Positions 47,486-56,666 of a DNA stretch of 64,000 nucleotides are shown in pieces (the stretch's first letter is position 1; the number at the start of each line of letters is the position of its first letter). Location of the stretch: positions 8,308,001-8,372,000 of the forward strand of contig NZ_CP107796.1 in the NCBI RefSeq assembly GCF_036345995.1, in the 5' to 3' direction. The stretch comes from Streptomyces sp. NBC_00557 (GTDB lineage: Bacteria > Actinomycetota > Actinomycetes > Streptomycetales > Streptomycetaceae). The position numbers and the translations under genes were made by a program. A model generated the notes under the pieces. It saw only the letters and a program-made list of their open reading frames with translations. It had not been told where the DNA came from and ran no database searches.

Positions 47486-48379
47486 ATGACACTCCCTCTG
47501 GTGGTGGGCGTCGACGGATCGGACTCGTGTCTGACAGCGGTCGACTGGGCCGTGGACGAGGCCGCGCGCCATGGTGCTCCGATGAGGCTCGTGTACGCCT
47601 CCCTGTGGGAGCGCTATGAGGCCGGTCTTCCTTCGGTGGGCCCGGGGCGCCCTTCCGAGCAGGTGATGGCCGAGCACATCGTGGCTTCGGCGGCCGATCG
47701 TGCCGAACGGCGCAACCCGGATGTCAAAGTCACCACCGACATCCTCCCGGAGGACCCGGTGGCCGCTCTCGTTCACGAGAGTGGCCAGGCCTTCGCGCTG
47801 GTGACGGGTTCGCGTGGCCGGGGCGAGGTCAAGGGACTGCTGCTCGGGTCGGTCGGTCTGGCCGTGTCGGCCCGTGCACACTGCCCGGCGATCGTCGTCC
47901 GGGGCGATCCGGCGGGGCTCGCCGGCTCGCATGCGCGGGTCCTGCTGGGCATCGGTGACGCCGACGACACGAGCACCGAGGCCGTGCGGTACGCCTTCCG
48001 GGAGGCCGAGGTGCGCGGCTGTGTCCTGGACGTGGTGCATGCCTGGCGCAGGCCCGCCTTCGACAGGAAAGGGAACCGGATACGTACAGGAGGGCCGGCG
48101 GACACGTACGAGGAGCGTGCCTCCGCCGTCGTCGACGCTCGGCTCAAGGCCGCGATCGCCGAGTATCCGCATGTCCGGACGCGCCCGGCGACGCCGGAGG
48201 GGCCGGCCGCCAGGATTCTCGTGGACCGGTCGGCCGCTGCCGACCTGGTGATCGTCGGGGCCCGGCGCCGAACGGGCGCCTTCGGATTCCAGCTCGGCCG
48301 CGTGAGCCACGCACTCCTGCACCATGCCCAGTGCCCGGTCGCGGTCGTGCCCGAACGGCAGGCGAGGGCCGGGCGCTGA
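47486..48379 (+). CDS. Two-domain universal stress protein
   Basis: The 297-residue protein is a close relative of the one at 27989 (both carry VYASLWERYE/VHASLWERYE and EQVMAEHIVAS). Domain 1 keeps TGSRGRGEVKGLLLGSVGLA, an intact ATP motif. Domain 2 ends IVGARRRTGAFGFQLGRVSH without it. The ATG follows GGAAGG. An island-type box lies 104 bp upstream. Confidence 0.88.
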   Translation: MTLPLVVGVDGSDSCLTAVDWAVDEAARHGAPMRLVYASLWERYEAGLPSVGPGRPSEQVMAEHIVASAADRAERRNPDVKVTTDILPEDPVAALVHESGQAFALVTGSRGRGEVKGLLLGSVGLAVSARAHCPAIVVRGDPAGLAGSHARVLLGIGDADDTSTEAVRYAFREAEVRGCVLDVVHAWRRPAFDRKGNRIRTGGPADTYEERASAVVDARLKAAIAEYPHVRTRPATPEGPAARILVDRSAAADLVIVGARRRTGAFGFQLGRVSHALLHHAQCPVAVVPERQARAGR

Positions 48380-48513
48380 CGGCACCGTCGTTCCCGTCGT
48401 CCGTCATGCCGCTGGATGCCCATCTCTGGCGGTGCGGCGAGGAGGCCCGCAGCGTGGAGAACAGGAGATGCGCCGGCCCGGCGGGCACAGACACCAAAGG
48501 AGAAGTGGGACGC

Positions 48514-48957
48514 ATGGACAAGGATGCTTCCGAGCGCCGGGTGGTGGTCGGTGTCGACGGGTCGCAGTCCTCCTACGAGGCCCTGCGCTGGGCCGTGCGC
48601 TATGCCGGCCTGGTCGGCGGCGCCGTGGACGCGGTCGCGGTGTGGGAGCTGCCGGGCCTGTACGGCTGGTCGGGGCCCGCTGTGGACATGGACGTCGACG
48701 AAGACGAGACCCGGCAGAAGATGAACCAGGAGCTGACCGATGTGCTCGGCGCGGGAGCCGCCGACTCGGTCCGGACCCACGTGGTGCACGGCAACGCCGC
48801 CGACGTCCTGCTGAGAGCAGCCGAAGGAGCCGAGGTCCTGGTCGTCGGCAGCCGGGGGAGGGGCGGGTTCGCCCGAGCCCTGCTCGGCTCCGTCAGCCAG
48901 CACGTCTCGCAGCATGCGAGCTGCCCGGTCGTGATCGTGCGCTGCCAGAAGCAGTGA
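48514..48957 (+). CDS. Single-domain universal stress protein
   Basis: The 147-residue UspA protein is the only intact single-domain one here. It has RRVVVGVDGSQSSYEALRWA at the start and VVGSRGRGGFARALLGSVSQ, a complete G-2x-G-9x-G-S ATP motif, near the end. AAGGAG precedes the ATG. It follows the two-domain gene on the same strand by 134 bp and converges on the RCK genes. Confidence 0.88.
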   Translation: MDKDASERRVVVGVDGSQSSYEALRWAVRYAGLVGGAVDAVAVWELPGLYGWSGPAVDMDVDEDETRQKMNQELTDVLGAGAADSVRTHVVHGNAADVLLRAAEGAEVLVVGSRGRGGFARALLGSVSQHVSQHASCPVVIVRCQKQ

Positions 48958-48985
48958 CGCGAAGCCTGCCCCGTGCCGGGGAAGA

Positions 48986-49642
48986 TCACTGGAAGGCCGC
49001 GTGGATCTCCTGCTCGGTCGCCGCGTGCGACACGAGCAGCAACTCGTCGCCGGGGAGCAGCCGCACCTCGGGACTCGGGACAGTGGGCTGCCCGCCGCGT
49101 ACGACGGTGGCGACCACGGTGCCGGCGGGCAGGGAGACCTCGCTCAGCGTGTGACCGGCGGCCCGGGACCGTTCGGTGATCGCGGTCTCGATGACCTCGA
49201 CACCGGCCTTGCTCAGCCGCAGCAGTGCCACCGTGTCCGTGGCTCCGGTGGCCTCCTCGATGAGGGAGATCAGCGGGGTGGCGGCGGGCACCGCCGCGTC
49301 CACGCCCCACCGCTGGTCGAAGAGCCAGGCGTTCTCCGCCTCGTTGACGCGCGCGGCCACCCGCCCCACCCCGAACTGCCGCTTCGCCAGCAGGCTGATG
49401 ACCAGGTTGTCCTCGTCGCGGCCGGTGGCGGCGATGACGAGGTCGCAGGCGAGGGCTCCGGCGTGCTCCAGCAGGCCCGGCTCGCAGGCGTCCCCCGCCA
49501 CGAGGCGCACGTGCGGCAGGCCGCCGAGTTCCGTCACGCGCTCGTCGTCGTACTCGATGAGGGTGACGTCGTTGCGCGCCGCGGAAAGCACCTGCGCGAT
49601 TTGGGTGCCGAGTCGGCCCGCGCCCGCGATCAGGACCTTCAC
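48986..49642 (-). CDS. RCK/TrkA-type NAD-binding protein
   Basis: The 218-residue protein has an RCK_N Rossmann domain (VLIAGAGRLGTQIAQVLSAA, VTLIEYDDERVTEL, AATGRDEDNLVISLLAKRQF) and an RCK_C domain (about 135-215, ending LLPGDELLLVSHAATEQEIH). Such proteins gate K+ uptake in response to NAD(H) or nucleotides. Its GTG start overlaps the previous RCK stop by four bases. It is the last gene of the operon that includes a P-type ATPase. No Trk/Ktr pore gene is visible. Confidence 0.84.
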   Translation of the reverse strand: MKVLIAGAGRLGTQIAQVLSAARNDVTLIEYDDERVTELGGLPHVRLVAGDACEPGLLEHAGALACDLVIAATGRDEDNLVISLLAKRQFGVGRVAARVNEAENAWLFDQRWGVDAAVPAATPLISLIEEATGATDTVALLRLSKAGVEVIETAITERSRAAGHTLSEVSLPAGTVVATVVRGGQPTVPSPEVRLLPGDELLLVSHAATEQEIHAAFQ

Positions 49643-50298
49643 GTTCCCAGCTCCTTGTCGAGAAAGCCGCTCAGCCGGCCCAGTGCCGTTACGGCGACAC
49701 CGAAGGTGACGAGGTCGCCGGGCTCGGCCAGGACACCACGTGCGGGGAGCAGCGACCGGCCGCCACGGGTGATCTCCACGACCCGGATCTCGCCGTCGAC
49801 GTCGAACTCCGTGACCTGCCGTCCCGTGAGATAGGGCGGCAGCTGGGAGCGGACGAGGAGCGTCTCGCCGTTGCCGAAGGAGACTTCGGGGGTGAGGTGC
49901 CGGTGCAGCAGCATCTGGTGGATGCGGCCCACGGCCCAGCGGACGCTGGAGATGGTCGGGATTCCCAGGTCCCGGTAGATGTCGGCACGGCGAGGATCGT
50001 GGATGCGGGCGAGGACGATCGGGACCCGGTACGTCTCCTTGGCGGTGCGCGCGCTGACGATGTTGCTGTTGTCCCCGGAGGTGACGGCGACGAACGCGTC
50101 CGCATGGGCGATGCCGGCCGATTCCAGCGCGGAGCGGCTGAACCCGTTGCCGACGTGGAAGGCGCCGGGGAAGCCCGGTGACAACCTCCGCCGGGCTTTG
50201 GCCTGGCGGTCGATGAGGCGGACGTCGTGGCCCTCGGTGACGAGTTGCGTGGCCAGGGTGGCGCCGAGCCGACCGCAGCCCGCGATGATCACTCTCAC
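49639..50298 (-). CDS. RCK/TrkA-type NAD-binding protein
   Basis: The 219-residue protein starts at GTG after GGGAGG. It has VIIAGCGRLGATLATQLVTE (GxGxxG), then VRLIDRQAKARRRLSP and FVAVTSGDNSNIVSARTA, an RCK_N domain, followed by an RCK_C domain ending GVLAEPGDLVTFGVAVTALG. It is the first of two tandem RCK subunits and could form a heteromer with the next one, as in TrkA-like CeoB/CeoC pairs. The start overlaps the ATPase stop (GTGA). Confidence 0.84.
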   Translation of the reverse strand: MRVIIAGCGRLGATLATQLVTEGHDVRLIDRQAKARRRLSPGFPGAFHVGNGFSRSALESAGIAHADAFVAVTSGDNSNIVSARTAKETYRVPIVLARIHDPRRADIYRDLGIPTISSVRWAVGRIHQMLLHRHLTPEVSFGNGETLLVRSQLPPYLTGRQVTEFDVDGEIRVVEITRGGRSLLPARGVLAEPGDLVTFGVAVTALGRLSGFLDKELGT

Positions 50299-53150
50299 GG
50301 TGTTCCTCCCTTCTGGGATGGCCTCCGGCGCCGCAGTGCCCACTTGCGGAGTTCCTCGGCCGCCAGCAGCAGTGCTCCGAGCGCCACCAGGACCGCCCAG
50401 TCGGCGGGGACCAGCGGCGCGGTGTTGAAGACGGCCTGGAGCGGTGGCCCGTAGCTGATGGCGGCCATCAGCCCGATGCCGAAGCAGCCGGCGGCCAGCA
50501 GCCACGGGTTGCTCAGCAGACCGGCTCGGAAGACGCTCTGCCGGTCGGTGCGCACGGCGAGGGCGTTGAAGAACTGGCTGACGACGATGCCGGCCTGGAC
50601 CATGGTGATCGCCTCGCGGTAGACGGTGTTGTCCTTGGTGAACTCCGCGTAGGGAATGCCGGAGGCGTGGATGTGCCAGAAGAAGACGGCGCACACGCCG
50701 AGGGCCTGGATACCGCCCAGGAAGAGGATGCGGCCCATGACGGCGGCCGAGAAGAGCCGCTCCTGGCGGGGCCTCGGCGGGCTGTTCATGACGTCGGGTT
50801 CCATCGGTTCCGCGCCGAGCGCGAGGGCGGGCAGCACGTCGGAGCCGAGGTCGATGGCGAGGATCTGCACGGCCGTGATCGGCACCAGTGGGAACCCTGC
50901 GAAAGTCGCCGCGAGGATCGGCATGAGTTCGGCGATGTTGTGGCTGAAGAGGTAGATCAGGAACTTGCGGATGTTGCGGTAGACCGAGCGGCCCAGTCCC
51001 ACCGCGGTGGTGATGGAGGCGAAGGAGTCGTCGAGCAGCACCATCACGGCGGCCTCGCGGGCGACGTCGGTGCCGGAGGCCCCCATGGCGACGCCGATGT
51101 CGGCGTGTTTGAGGGCCGGGGCGTCGTTGGCCCCGTCGCCGGTGACGGCTACGACCTCTCCGCGCCGCTGCAGCGCGGTGACCACTCGCATCTTGTGCTC
51201 GGGGCTGACCCGGCACAGCAGCAGTTCGGCGGAGCCGGTCAGCAGCTCGTCCAGGCCGCTGTCGTCCATCGCGTCCAGCTGGGTGCCGGTCGCCACGGCC
51301 GGAGCCCCCTCGCGCACGATGCCGACGCGACGGGCGACGGCCTCCGCGGTCAGCGGATGGTCACCGGTGACCATGACGATGCGGATCCCGGCCCGCCGGC
51401 ACGCGTCCACCGCGTCCCGTACCTCCGGCCGCGGCGGGTCGTACATCCCGGCGAGCCCCAGCAGGGTCAGCTCGGCCTCGACATCCGCGATCGGTGGCCG
51501 AGGCCCGGAGACCTGCCGTCGAGCGACCGCCAGCACGCGCAGGCCCTGCCCTGCCATGCGGTCCGCCGCTGCGATCACACGGCTGCGATCGACGTCCGTC
51601 AGCGGCGTTTTCCCGTCACCGTGGTCGAGGGCGTGGCAGCGGCTGAGCAGTTCGAGGGGGGCGCCTTTGGCACAGGCGAAATACGTCCCGTCGCTGTCGC
51701 GATGGACGGTGCTCATCATTTTCCGCGCCGAGTCGAAGGGGTACTCCGCCACCCGGGGTGCCCGCATCTCCTCCTTGGCGGGGTCCAGACCGGCCTTCAT
51801 GGCCGCCACCAACAGCGCACCCTCGGTGGTGTCTCCCAGCACCCGCCACGCGTCCCGCCCGGTGGGCCGCACCAGTCGGGCGTTGCTGCACAGAGTCGCC
51901 GCCCGCAGCAGCTCCCGTACGGGCGGAGGATCGGTGATCTCACCGACCGGCGCGTACCCCACTCCCGCCACGGCGTGCGACACCCCGTCCGCCCACAGCT
52001 GCACGACGGTCATCTCGGCCTGCGTGAGAGTGCCCGTCTTGTCGGTGCAGATCACGCTGGTCGAACCCAGCGCCTCCACGGCGAGCAACTGCTTGACCAG
52101 CGCGTGCCGGCGGGCCATGCGACGGACACCGATCGCCAGCGACACGGAGAGCGTGGCCGGCAGTCCCTCGGGCACAAGAGCGACCATCACTCCCAGCGAG
52201 AAGACGAACGTGTCGACGAACGGCTGCCCGCTGGGCACGCGAACGGCGAACAGGGCGGCGCCGGTCGCAAGCGCCACGCCCGCGACCCGGCGGGCCATGA
52301 CGGCGACCTGCCGCTGCAGGGGGGTCTGCTGCCTCGGGGCGGCGGCGGTGAGCCGGAAGATCTTGCCGAACTCGGTGGACGTGCCGGTGGCGAACACGAC
52401 GGCCTTGCCGGTGCCGGCGACCAGGTCGGTGCCCATGAATACGCAGTTGCGTGCCTCCAGCGGCGGCCCCGGCGGCACGGGTTCCGCGATGCGCGTGACG
52501 GGATCGCTCTCACCGGTGAGCGCGGCGTTGTTGACGGCCGCTTCCTGAGCCTCGACCAGTCGGCAGTCGGCCGGCACCGCGTCCCCGGCCTCCAGGACCA
52601 CCACATCGCCCGGCACCAGATCCCGCGCCGACAGCTCCCGCCGCTCCCCGTCCCGCAGTACCCGGCAGGTGTGCGGCACCATCGCCTGCAAGGACTCCGC
52701 GGTGCGCTCGGCGGAGTACTCCTGCGCGAAACCGATGCCGGCGTTCAGCAGCACCACACCGAGAATGGCCAGGGCCAGTTGCAGGGTGGCCGGGTCCCGG
52801 GGCTGCCCCAGCCAGTAGGCGAGGAACGTGATCGCCGAGGAGACGAGCAGGACGACCGCGAAGAGGTCGGTGAACTGGGCGAGCAGCCGACGCCATACCT
52901 GACCGTGGCTCGCTCCGGGCAGCTCGTTGGGGCCGTAGCGGTCCCGTCGCGCGGTGGTCTCGGCCGGCGTCAGACCGCGCGGGGAGCTTTCGAGGGCGGT
53001 GAAGACCGCGGGAACCGGCAGGGAGGGGATCGACGGAACAGGGATGCTCGGCCGGTCCGCGGGTGGCGCCTGTGCCGCGGCCTCACCGCCCGCCGCGGGA
53101 CCGTCCTCGTGGAGCGCGGTCGCGCCCTGCCGGGCCTGTTCAGGGCTCAT
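50295..53150 (-). CDS. Cation-translocating P2-type ATPase (CtpF-like)
   Basis: The 951-residue ATPase has about ten membrane helices. It shows AALTGESDPVTRIAEPVPPG (actuator), MVALVPEGLPATLSVSLAIG (motif PEGLP of P2 types), ICTDKTGTLTQAEMTVVQLW (phosphorylated Asp), RIVMVTGDHPLTAEAVARRV and VAVTGDGANDAPALKHADIG. It resembles SERCA/PMCA-type pumps and M. tuberculosis CtpF, a DosR-regulon member. The exported ion (Ca2+, Mn2+ or another) cannot be told. The start ATG at 53150 overlaps the CBS gene stop; longer upstream frames are antisense noise. Confidence 0.88.
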   Translation of the reverse strand: MSPEQARQGATALHEDGPAAGGEAAAQAPPADRPSIPVPSIPSLPVPAVFTALESSPRGLTPAETTARRDRYGPNELPGASHGQVWRRLLAQFTDLFAVVLLVSSAITFLAYWLGQPRDPATLQLALAILGVVLLNAGIGFAQEYSAERTAESLQAMVPHTCRVLRDGERRELSARDLVPGDVVVLEAGDAVPADCRLVEAQEAAVNNAALTGESDPVTRIAEPVPPGPPLEARNCVFMGTDLVAGTGKAVVFATGTSTEFGKIFRLTAAAPRQQTPLQRQVAVMARRVAGVALATGAALFAVRVPSGQPFVDTFVFSLGVMVALVPEGLPATLSVSLAIGVRRMARRHALVKQLLAVEALGSTSVICTDKTGTLTQAEMTVVQLWADGVSHAVAGVGYAPVGEITDPPPVRELLRAATLCSNARLVRPTGRDAWRVLGDTTEGALLVAAMKAGLDPAKEEMRAPRVAEYPFDSARKMMSTVHRDSDGTYFACAKGAPLELLSRCHALDHGDGKTPLTDVDRSRVIAAADRMAGQGLRVLAVARRQVSGPRPPIADVEAELTLLGLAGMYDPPRPEVRDAVDACRRAGIRIVMVTGDHPLTAEAVARRVGIVREGAPAVATGTQLDAMDDSGLDELLTGSAELLLCRVSPEHKMRVVTALQRRGEVVAVTGDGANDAPALKHADIGVAMGASGTDVAREAAVMVLLDDSFASITTAVGLGRSVYRNIRKFLIYLFSHNIAELMPILAATFAGFPLVPITAVQILAIDLGSDVLPALALGAEPMEPDVMNSPPRPRQERLFSAAVMGRILFLGGIQALGVCAVFFWHIHASGIPYAEFTKDNTVYREAITMVQAGIVVSQFFNALAVRTDRQSVFRAGLLSNPWLLAAGCFGIGLMAAISYGPPLQAVFNTAPLVPADWAVLVALGALLLAAEELRKWALRRRRPSQKGGTP

Positions 53151-53605
53151 CCGGGGCTCCGACCTCCGACCTCCTGGGGCGGTCCCGGAGGCTCCTGCAG
53201 GACGCTCCAGGACACCGGCCCCAGCAGGTCGGCGAACCGCCGGAACAGGTCGAGGAACAGGTCGTCGATCGTCAGCACCCCCACCACCCGGCCCGCGTCC
53301 AGGACCGGAAGCCGGCGGACCCCCGTGCGACGGAACGCGCGATAGGCAGCCCCTACATCCTCGACGGCCTCGACCGTGACGACGCGGGCCGACATCACCG
53401 CCTCCACCCGGGCCCTCGCGTCCAGGCCGCCGCCCATGCCGCGAACGGCGAGATCGCGGTCGGTGACGATGCCGTGCAGTGCTCCTTCCTCGACCACCAG
53501 CACAGACCCGACGGCGCTCTCGGCCATCTGCCGGGCCACCTCGACCAGGGTGGCGTTCGGTGCCACGCACACCGGAGGAGCCGTCATCACCTCGGAAACC
53601 TTCAT
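53147..53605 (-). CDS. CBS-pair protein (Hrp1-like)
   Basis: The 152-residue protein is two CBS repeats with no BON: VSEVMTAPPVCVAPNATLVE to HGIVTDRDLAVRGMG, and VEAVMSARVVTVEAVEDVGA to VVGVLTIDDLFLDLFRRF. It resembles Hrp1 (Rv2626c) in size and layout, although the N-terminal Cys pair of Hrp1 is not seen. A four-base overlap with the P-type ATPase suggests it may sense nucleotide state for the pump. Confidence 0.85.
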   Translation of the reverse strand: MKVSEVMTAPPVCVAPNATLVEVARQMAESAVGSVLVVEEGALHGIVTDRDLAVRGMGGGLDARARVEAVMSARVVTVEAVEDVGAAYRAFRRTGVRRLPVLDAGRVVGVLTIDDLFLDLFRRFADLLGPVSWSVLQEPPGPPQEVGGRSPG

Positions 53606-53644
53606 GCGCTCCTCCTCGCTGTCCCACGGTCCGCAAGGTGCGAC

Positions 53645-54634
53645 TCAGAGAACGTCGAGCACTTCGGCCACCGCCCGTCGTGGGCTCGCGGGGGCTTCGG
53701 GGCCGTGACCGAGCCGGATGACCATCTGGACATGAGCCATCGCGAAGACGGGGTCGCGGACGGCCCACCGGATCTCGGGCCACTCCAGCGGCTGGGAAGT
53801 GACCGAGGCGACGAGCCCGTCCGTCGTCGCCTGGAGCAGGACCCGTTCCAGTGCCTGGCCGGCCGACAGCCAGTCCGCGGGCCCGTCGTGGGCCGTGCCC
53901 AGCAGGGCGATGTTCGGTTCCCTCTCGAAGGGCGCCCAGCCGCGTTCAGGCACCGGACGACCGGCGGCGAAGTCACGCACGGGGACCGTGGTGTGGTGCT
54001 GGCGAGGACCGAAAGCCTCGGCGGTGATGCCGTCAACGGCCCCGGCGTCGCCGGAAGAGCCGGTGTGCGCCCAGCGCGCCGTCTCCTCACGCACGCCCGG
54101 CGCGAGCGCCTCTCTGCCCTCGGCGTCCCGCGCCAGCTCCAGGATCGACTGCACGTGCCATGCGCCGGGGAACAGCAGCTGTGCGCCTTCGGCGAGCGCA
54201 GCTTCCTGCAACGTCTCCTGCACGTCGAGGGGGAGCGTCTCCTCGCGGAAGGGGAAGCGGCTGGAGTGACGGCGATGGATCGCAGGGCTCAGCCGGGCGA
54301 GCGCCCCGTCGGGGGTTCCCGTGCCGCACAGATGCGCCTCGGCGAGGAACTCCGGGAAGGCCGCGTCCGGTAGCAACCGGACGACCGGCGTGAGCCCGGC
54401 TGCCGCGGCGGCCACGCGCAGGTTGAGCAGCGCGGCGCCGCACCCGAGGTGCAGGCCGCGGTTCTCGGGGTCGGTTCGCGGCAGTGCCCGCTTCAGGTCC
54501 GCGTACAGCCGCAGGACACCGATGTCCCGCAGGTAGCGGAAGGTCCAGGGCTGGGCGTTGTGCAGCGAGGGCGCCGCTGCGGCGTCCGCCACGAGCCCGG
54601 CGACGGTGTCCACGTCCAGAGGTTCTGCAGTCAC
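53645..54634 (-). CDS. Acg-family nitroreductase-like protein (Rv2032-like)
   Basis: The 329-residue protein begins at GTG after GAAGGGAAG. It has VAGLVADAAAAPSLHNAQPW, the FMN-site Arg/Asn pattern of nitroreductase folds, and IHRRHSSRFPFREETLP. A second half has ALLGTAHDGPADWLSAGQAL and LEWPEIRWAVRDPVFAMAHV. Acg proteins in mycobacteria look like nitroreductases with a blocked flavin pocket and are strongly DosR-induced. It sits 31 bp after the universal stress protein gene and 39 bp before the CBS gene in the same direction. Confidence 0.83.
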   Translation of the reverse strand: MTAEPLDVDTVAGLVADAAAAPSLHNAQPWTFRYLRDIGVLRLYADLKRALPRTDPENRGLHLGCGAALLNLRVAAAAAGLTPVVRLLPDAAFPEFLAEAHLCGTGTPDGALARLSPAIHRRHSSRFPFREETLPLDVQETLQEAALAEGAQLLFPGAWHVQSILELARDAEGREALAPGVREETARWAHTGSSGDAGAVDGITAEAFGPRQHHTTVPVRDFAAGRPVPERGWAPFEREPNIALLGTAHDGPADWLSAGQALERVLLQATTDGLVASVTSQPLEWPEIRWAVRDPVFAMAHVQMVIRLGHGPEAPASPRRAVAEVLDVL

Positions 54635-54665
54635 GGCGGCTTCCCTTCGTGCCGGTCCTGCCGGT

Positions 54666-55544
54666 TCACTCACGGGTCGGTACGGCGATGACAGGGCAGC
54701 GGGCGTGGTGCAGCACGCCTTGGCTGACCGAGCCCAGCAGCATGCCGGTGAAGCCTCCACGGCCCCGGGTCCCCACCACCAGGCCCAACGCGTGTGCCGA
54801 GGCGTCGGTGAGCACCTGGACGGGATGCCCGACGAGCACTTCGTGGTGCAGGTCCACCTCGGGATAGCGGGCCTGGCGTCCCGCCACGATTTCGGAGAGG
54901 AGCCGTCGGCACTCCTGCTGCGGCTGGTGCTCGTCGAAGACCCTGAGCGGTCCGGGCTCCCAGACGAGCAGGGCCCGCAGCCGGGCGCCGCGCTGGGCCG
55001 CCTCCTCGAACGCCACGTCGACCGCGGCGGCGGAGTGCTCGCTGCCGTCCACACCGACGACGAAGTACTCCGGCTCCTCGGTGACGTGTTCCGGCTCGGG
55101 GACGACCACCAGGGGACAGTGCGTACGGGCCATGACCGGCAGGGCGACCGACGCGGAGCCGAACACCTCCTGCTTCCGGCTCAGGTGCCGCGAGCCCAGC
55201 ACGACGGCGGTGGCGTTGCGGCTCTGCTCGCGCAGTACCCACACCGGGTCGCCCTCCGCGAGCAGCGCGTCGACCTGGAGCTGCGGGTGCCGGTCCGAGA
55301 CGAAGTCCACGGCCTGCCCCAGCACCTGCTGGCCGGCCTTGTGCAGAGCCTCGTTCCAGTCCTCCCAGGATGGCGGGACCTCCGGCCTCCGGTACCCCCG
55401 AGTGGGCACGCCCTCCACGTGGACCGCAAGCAACGGCAACCGTCTGCGGACGGCCTCGTCCGCCGCCCAGGCCAGTGCCATGCGGTGGACGGGATCGGGA
55501 TCGACACCCACCACGATCGGTCGGCGGTCACCGGGCCCGGACAT
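54666..55544 (-). CDS. Two-domain universal stress protein with the ATP motif in domain 2
   Basis: The 292-residue protein starts after GGAGG. Domain 1 (IVVGVDPDPVHRMALAWAAD) lacks the glycines in VLGSRHLSRKQEVFGSASVA. Domain 2 (about 150-292) has VVGTRGRGGFTGMLLGSVSQ, intact. The other two-domain copies in the window keep domain 1 instead. Its start overlaps the DUF1918 gene by 17 bases, so both are co-transcribed with the nitroreductase and ATPase genes downstream. Confidence 0.87.
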   Translation of the reverse strand: MSGPGDRRPIVVGVDPDPVHRMALAWAADEAVRRRLPLLAVHVEGVPTRGYRRPEVPPSWEDWNEALHKAGQQVLGQAVDFVSDRHPQLQVDALLAEGDPVWVLREQSRNATAVVLGSRHLSRKQEVFGSASVALPVMARTHCPLVVVPEPEHVTEEPEYFVVGVDGSEHSAAAVDVAFEEAAQRGARLRALLVWEPGPLRVFDEHQPQQECRRLLSEIVAGRQARYPEVDLHHEVLVGHPVQVLTDASAHALGLVVGTRGRGGFTGMLLGSVSQGVLHHARCPVIAVPTRE

Positions 55545-55773
55545 GCCCGCCTCCGGTCCCCAAGTGCCCGACGTACGCATCAGGACTCGGGAAGCACAGG
55601 GTCACTCGTCCGTCCTCGGCCCACCGCACGTCGTAGGGCGGGCTGCCGTCCTTGTGGTGGAGGCCGACGATCTCGCCGTCTCGTGCGGCGCGAGCGCGCA
55701 GGGAGCTGCCGGTCGCCTCTCGGTCGGCGTGCGTGACGGCCTGCGCGTTCTTTGCTGGTGCGGGAGCGGACAT
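55528..55773 (-). CDS. DUF1918 domain protein
   Basis: The 81-residue protein has the family core RDGEIVGLHHKDGSPPYDVR, then WAEDGRVTLCFPSPDAYVGH. The N-terminal 30 residues do not match the usual MRAxVGDxLVIE start and may have been replaced. The Tyr that is a stop codon at 30556 is intact here (SPPYDVR). It is the first gene of a seven-gene leftward unit that ends with the RCK pair. An island-type box lies 81 bp upstream. Confidence 0.78.
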   Translation of the reverse strand: MSAPAPAKNAQAVTHADREATGSSLRARAARDGEIVGLHHKDGSPPYDVRWAEDGRVTLCFPSPDAYVGHLGTGGGHVRAR

Positions 55774-55853
55774 CGCCCTGACCTCCTTCTTGCGGTGGCG
55801 CGAAAGGATGCCGCCGCTATTTCCATGGAAGGCGTTGGCGGCGCCTGCCTGCC

Positions 55854-55869
55854 AGGGCCATTGGTCCCC
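55854..55869. promoter_or_regulatory. DosR-like box upstream of the DUF1918-to-RCK operon
   Basis: AGGGCC-ATTG-GTCCCC has the island half-sites with a four-base spacer, 81 bp before the DUF1918 start. It could control the whole leftward seven-gene unit (55773 to 48986). Confidence 0.55.
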
Positions 55870-55943
55870 ACCGGAGGCCTACCGACCCCTCCGCCGTCAC
55901 ATGGCGGGTCAGGCAGGCTGTCGACTGTCCCACTGACCGATCG

Positions 55944-56666
55944 TCATCCGTCGCCGCCGGTCGTAGCAGAGCCGACCGGCCCCAGGCCCCGCGACGATGT
56001 GGCATCCGGACACCGTGCGGCGCTGTGGTGAGCGAGATCGAACTCCACGTCCACCACCCCTTCGACGGCCCTGATCAGCCGGGCCGCGACGGGCACGAGG
56101 GAAGTGTCGGGGAGCCGGCCGGTGAGCGTCACGACCCCGTCGTGCACCTCCACGTGGACGGCCGACGACGGTGGCGGGGAGAGGTTCGAGGAGATCTCCC
56201 GCCGCACCTCCTCGGCGATGTCCTCGTCGTCGCGCAGGAAGACCTTGAGCAGATCGGCCCGGCTGACGACACCGGCCAGCAGTCCTGCGTCGTCCACCAC
56301 GGGCAGCCTCTTGACCCCTTCGTGCGCCATGATGCGCGCGGCCTCGGCGAGGGTGGCGCCGGCCCTGACCGTGACGGCGGGGGACGACATGAGGTCGCCG
56401 GCCGTGAGGGCCCCGGCCTTCGCCACGTCGACGGGCTGTCGAAGCTGGAGGTAGCCCGCGTCGGGGTCGTCCCGGAGCTCCTCCTTGGGCAGCAGGTCGG
56501 CTTCGGAGACCACACCGACCACCCGGCCCTCGCCCTCGATCACGGGCAGGGCGCTGACCTTCCAGTCCTGCATCAGCTGTACGATCTCCTTGAAGAGGGC
56601 ACGGCGGCCGACGGCGGCGACCGTCTGGGTCATCACGTCGCTGACGATGTGGCGGGTGCCGTACAT
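55944..56666 (-). CDS. CBS-CBS-BON domain protein
   Basis: The 240-residue protein matches the CBS-BON proteins at 29058 and 30783: VSDVMTQTVAAVGRRALFKE, VVGVVSEADLLPKEEL, DLMSSPAVTVRAGATLAEAA, GVVSRADLLKVFLRDD and BON (VHVEVHDGVVTLTGRLPDTS, about 170-215). It is divergent from the universal stress protein gene at 56923; the box at 56844 lies between them. Confidence 0.86.
   Translation of the reverse strand: MYGTRHIVSDVMTQTVAAVGRRALFKEIVQLMQDWKVSALPVIEGEGRVVGVVSEADLLPKEELRDDPDAGYLQLRQPVDVAKAGALTAGDLMSSPAVTVRAGATLAEAARIMAHEGVKRLPVVDDAGLLAGVVSRADLLKVFLRDDEDIAEEVRREISSNLSPPPSSAVHVEVHDGVVTLTGRLPDTSLVPVAARLIRAVEGVVDVEFDLAHHSAARCPDATSSRGLGPVGSATTGGDG

Noticed and set aside
50667..53345. An 892-codon plus-strand frame over the P-type ATPase
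   Set aside because: Antisense shadow rich in His/Arg/Gly with no domain; the minus strand has all P-type ATPase motifs.
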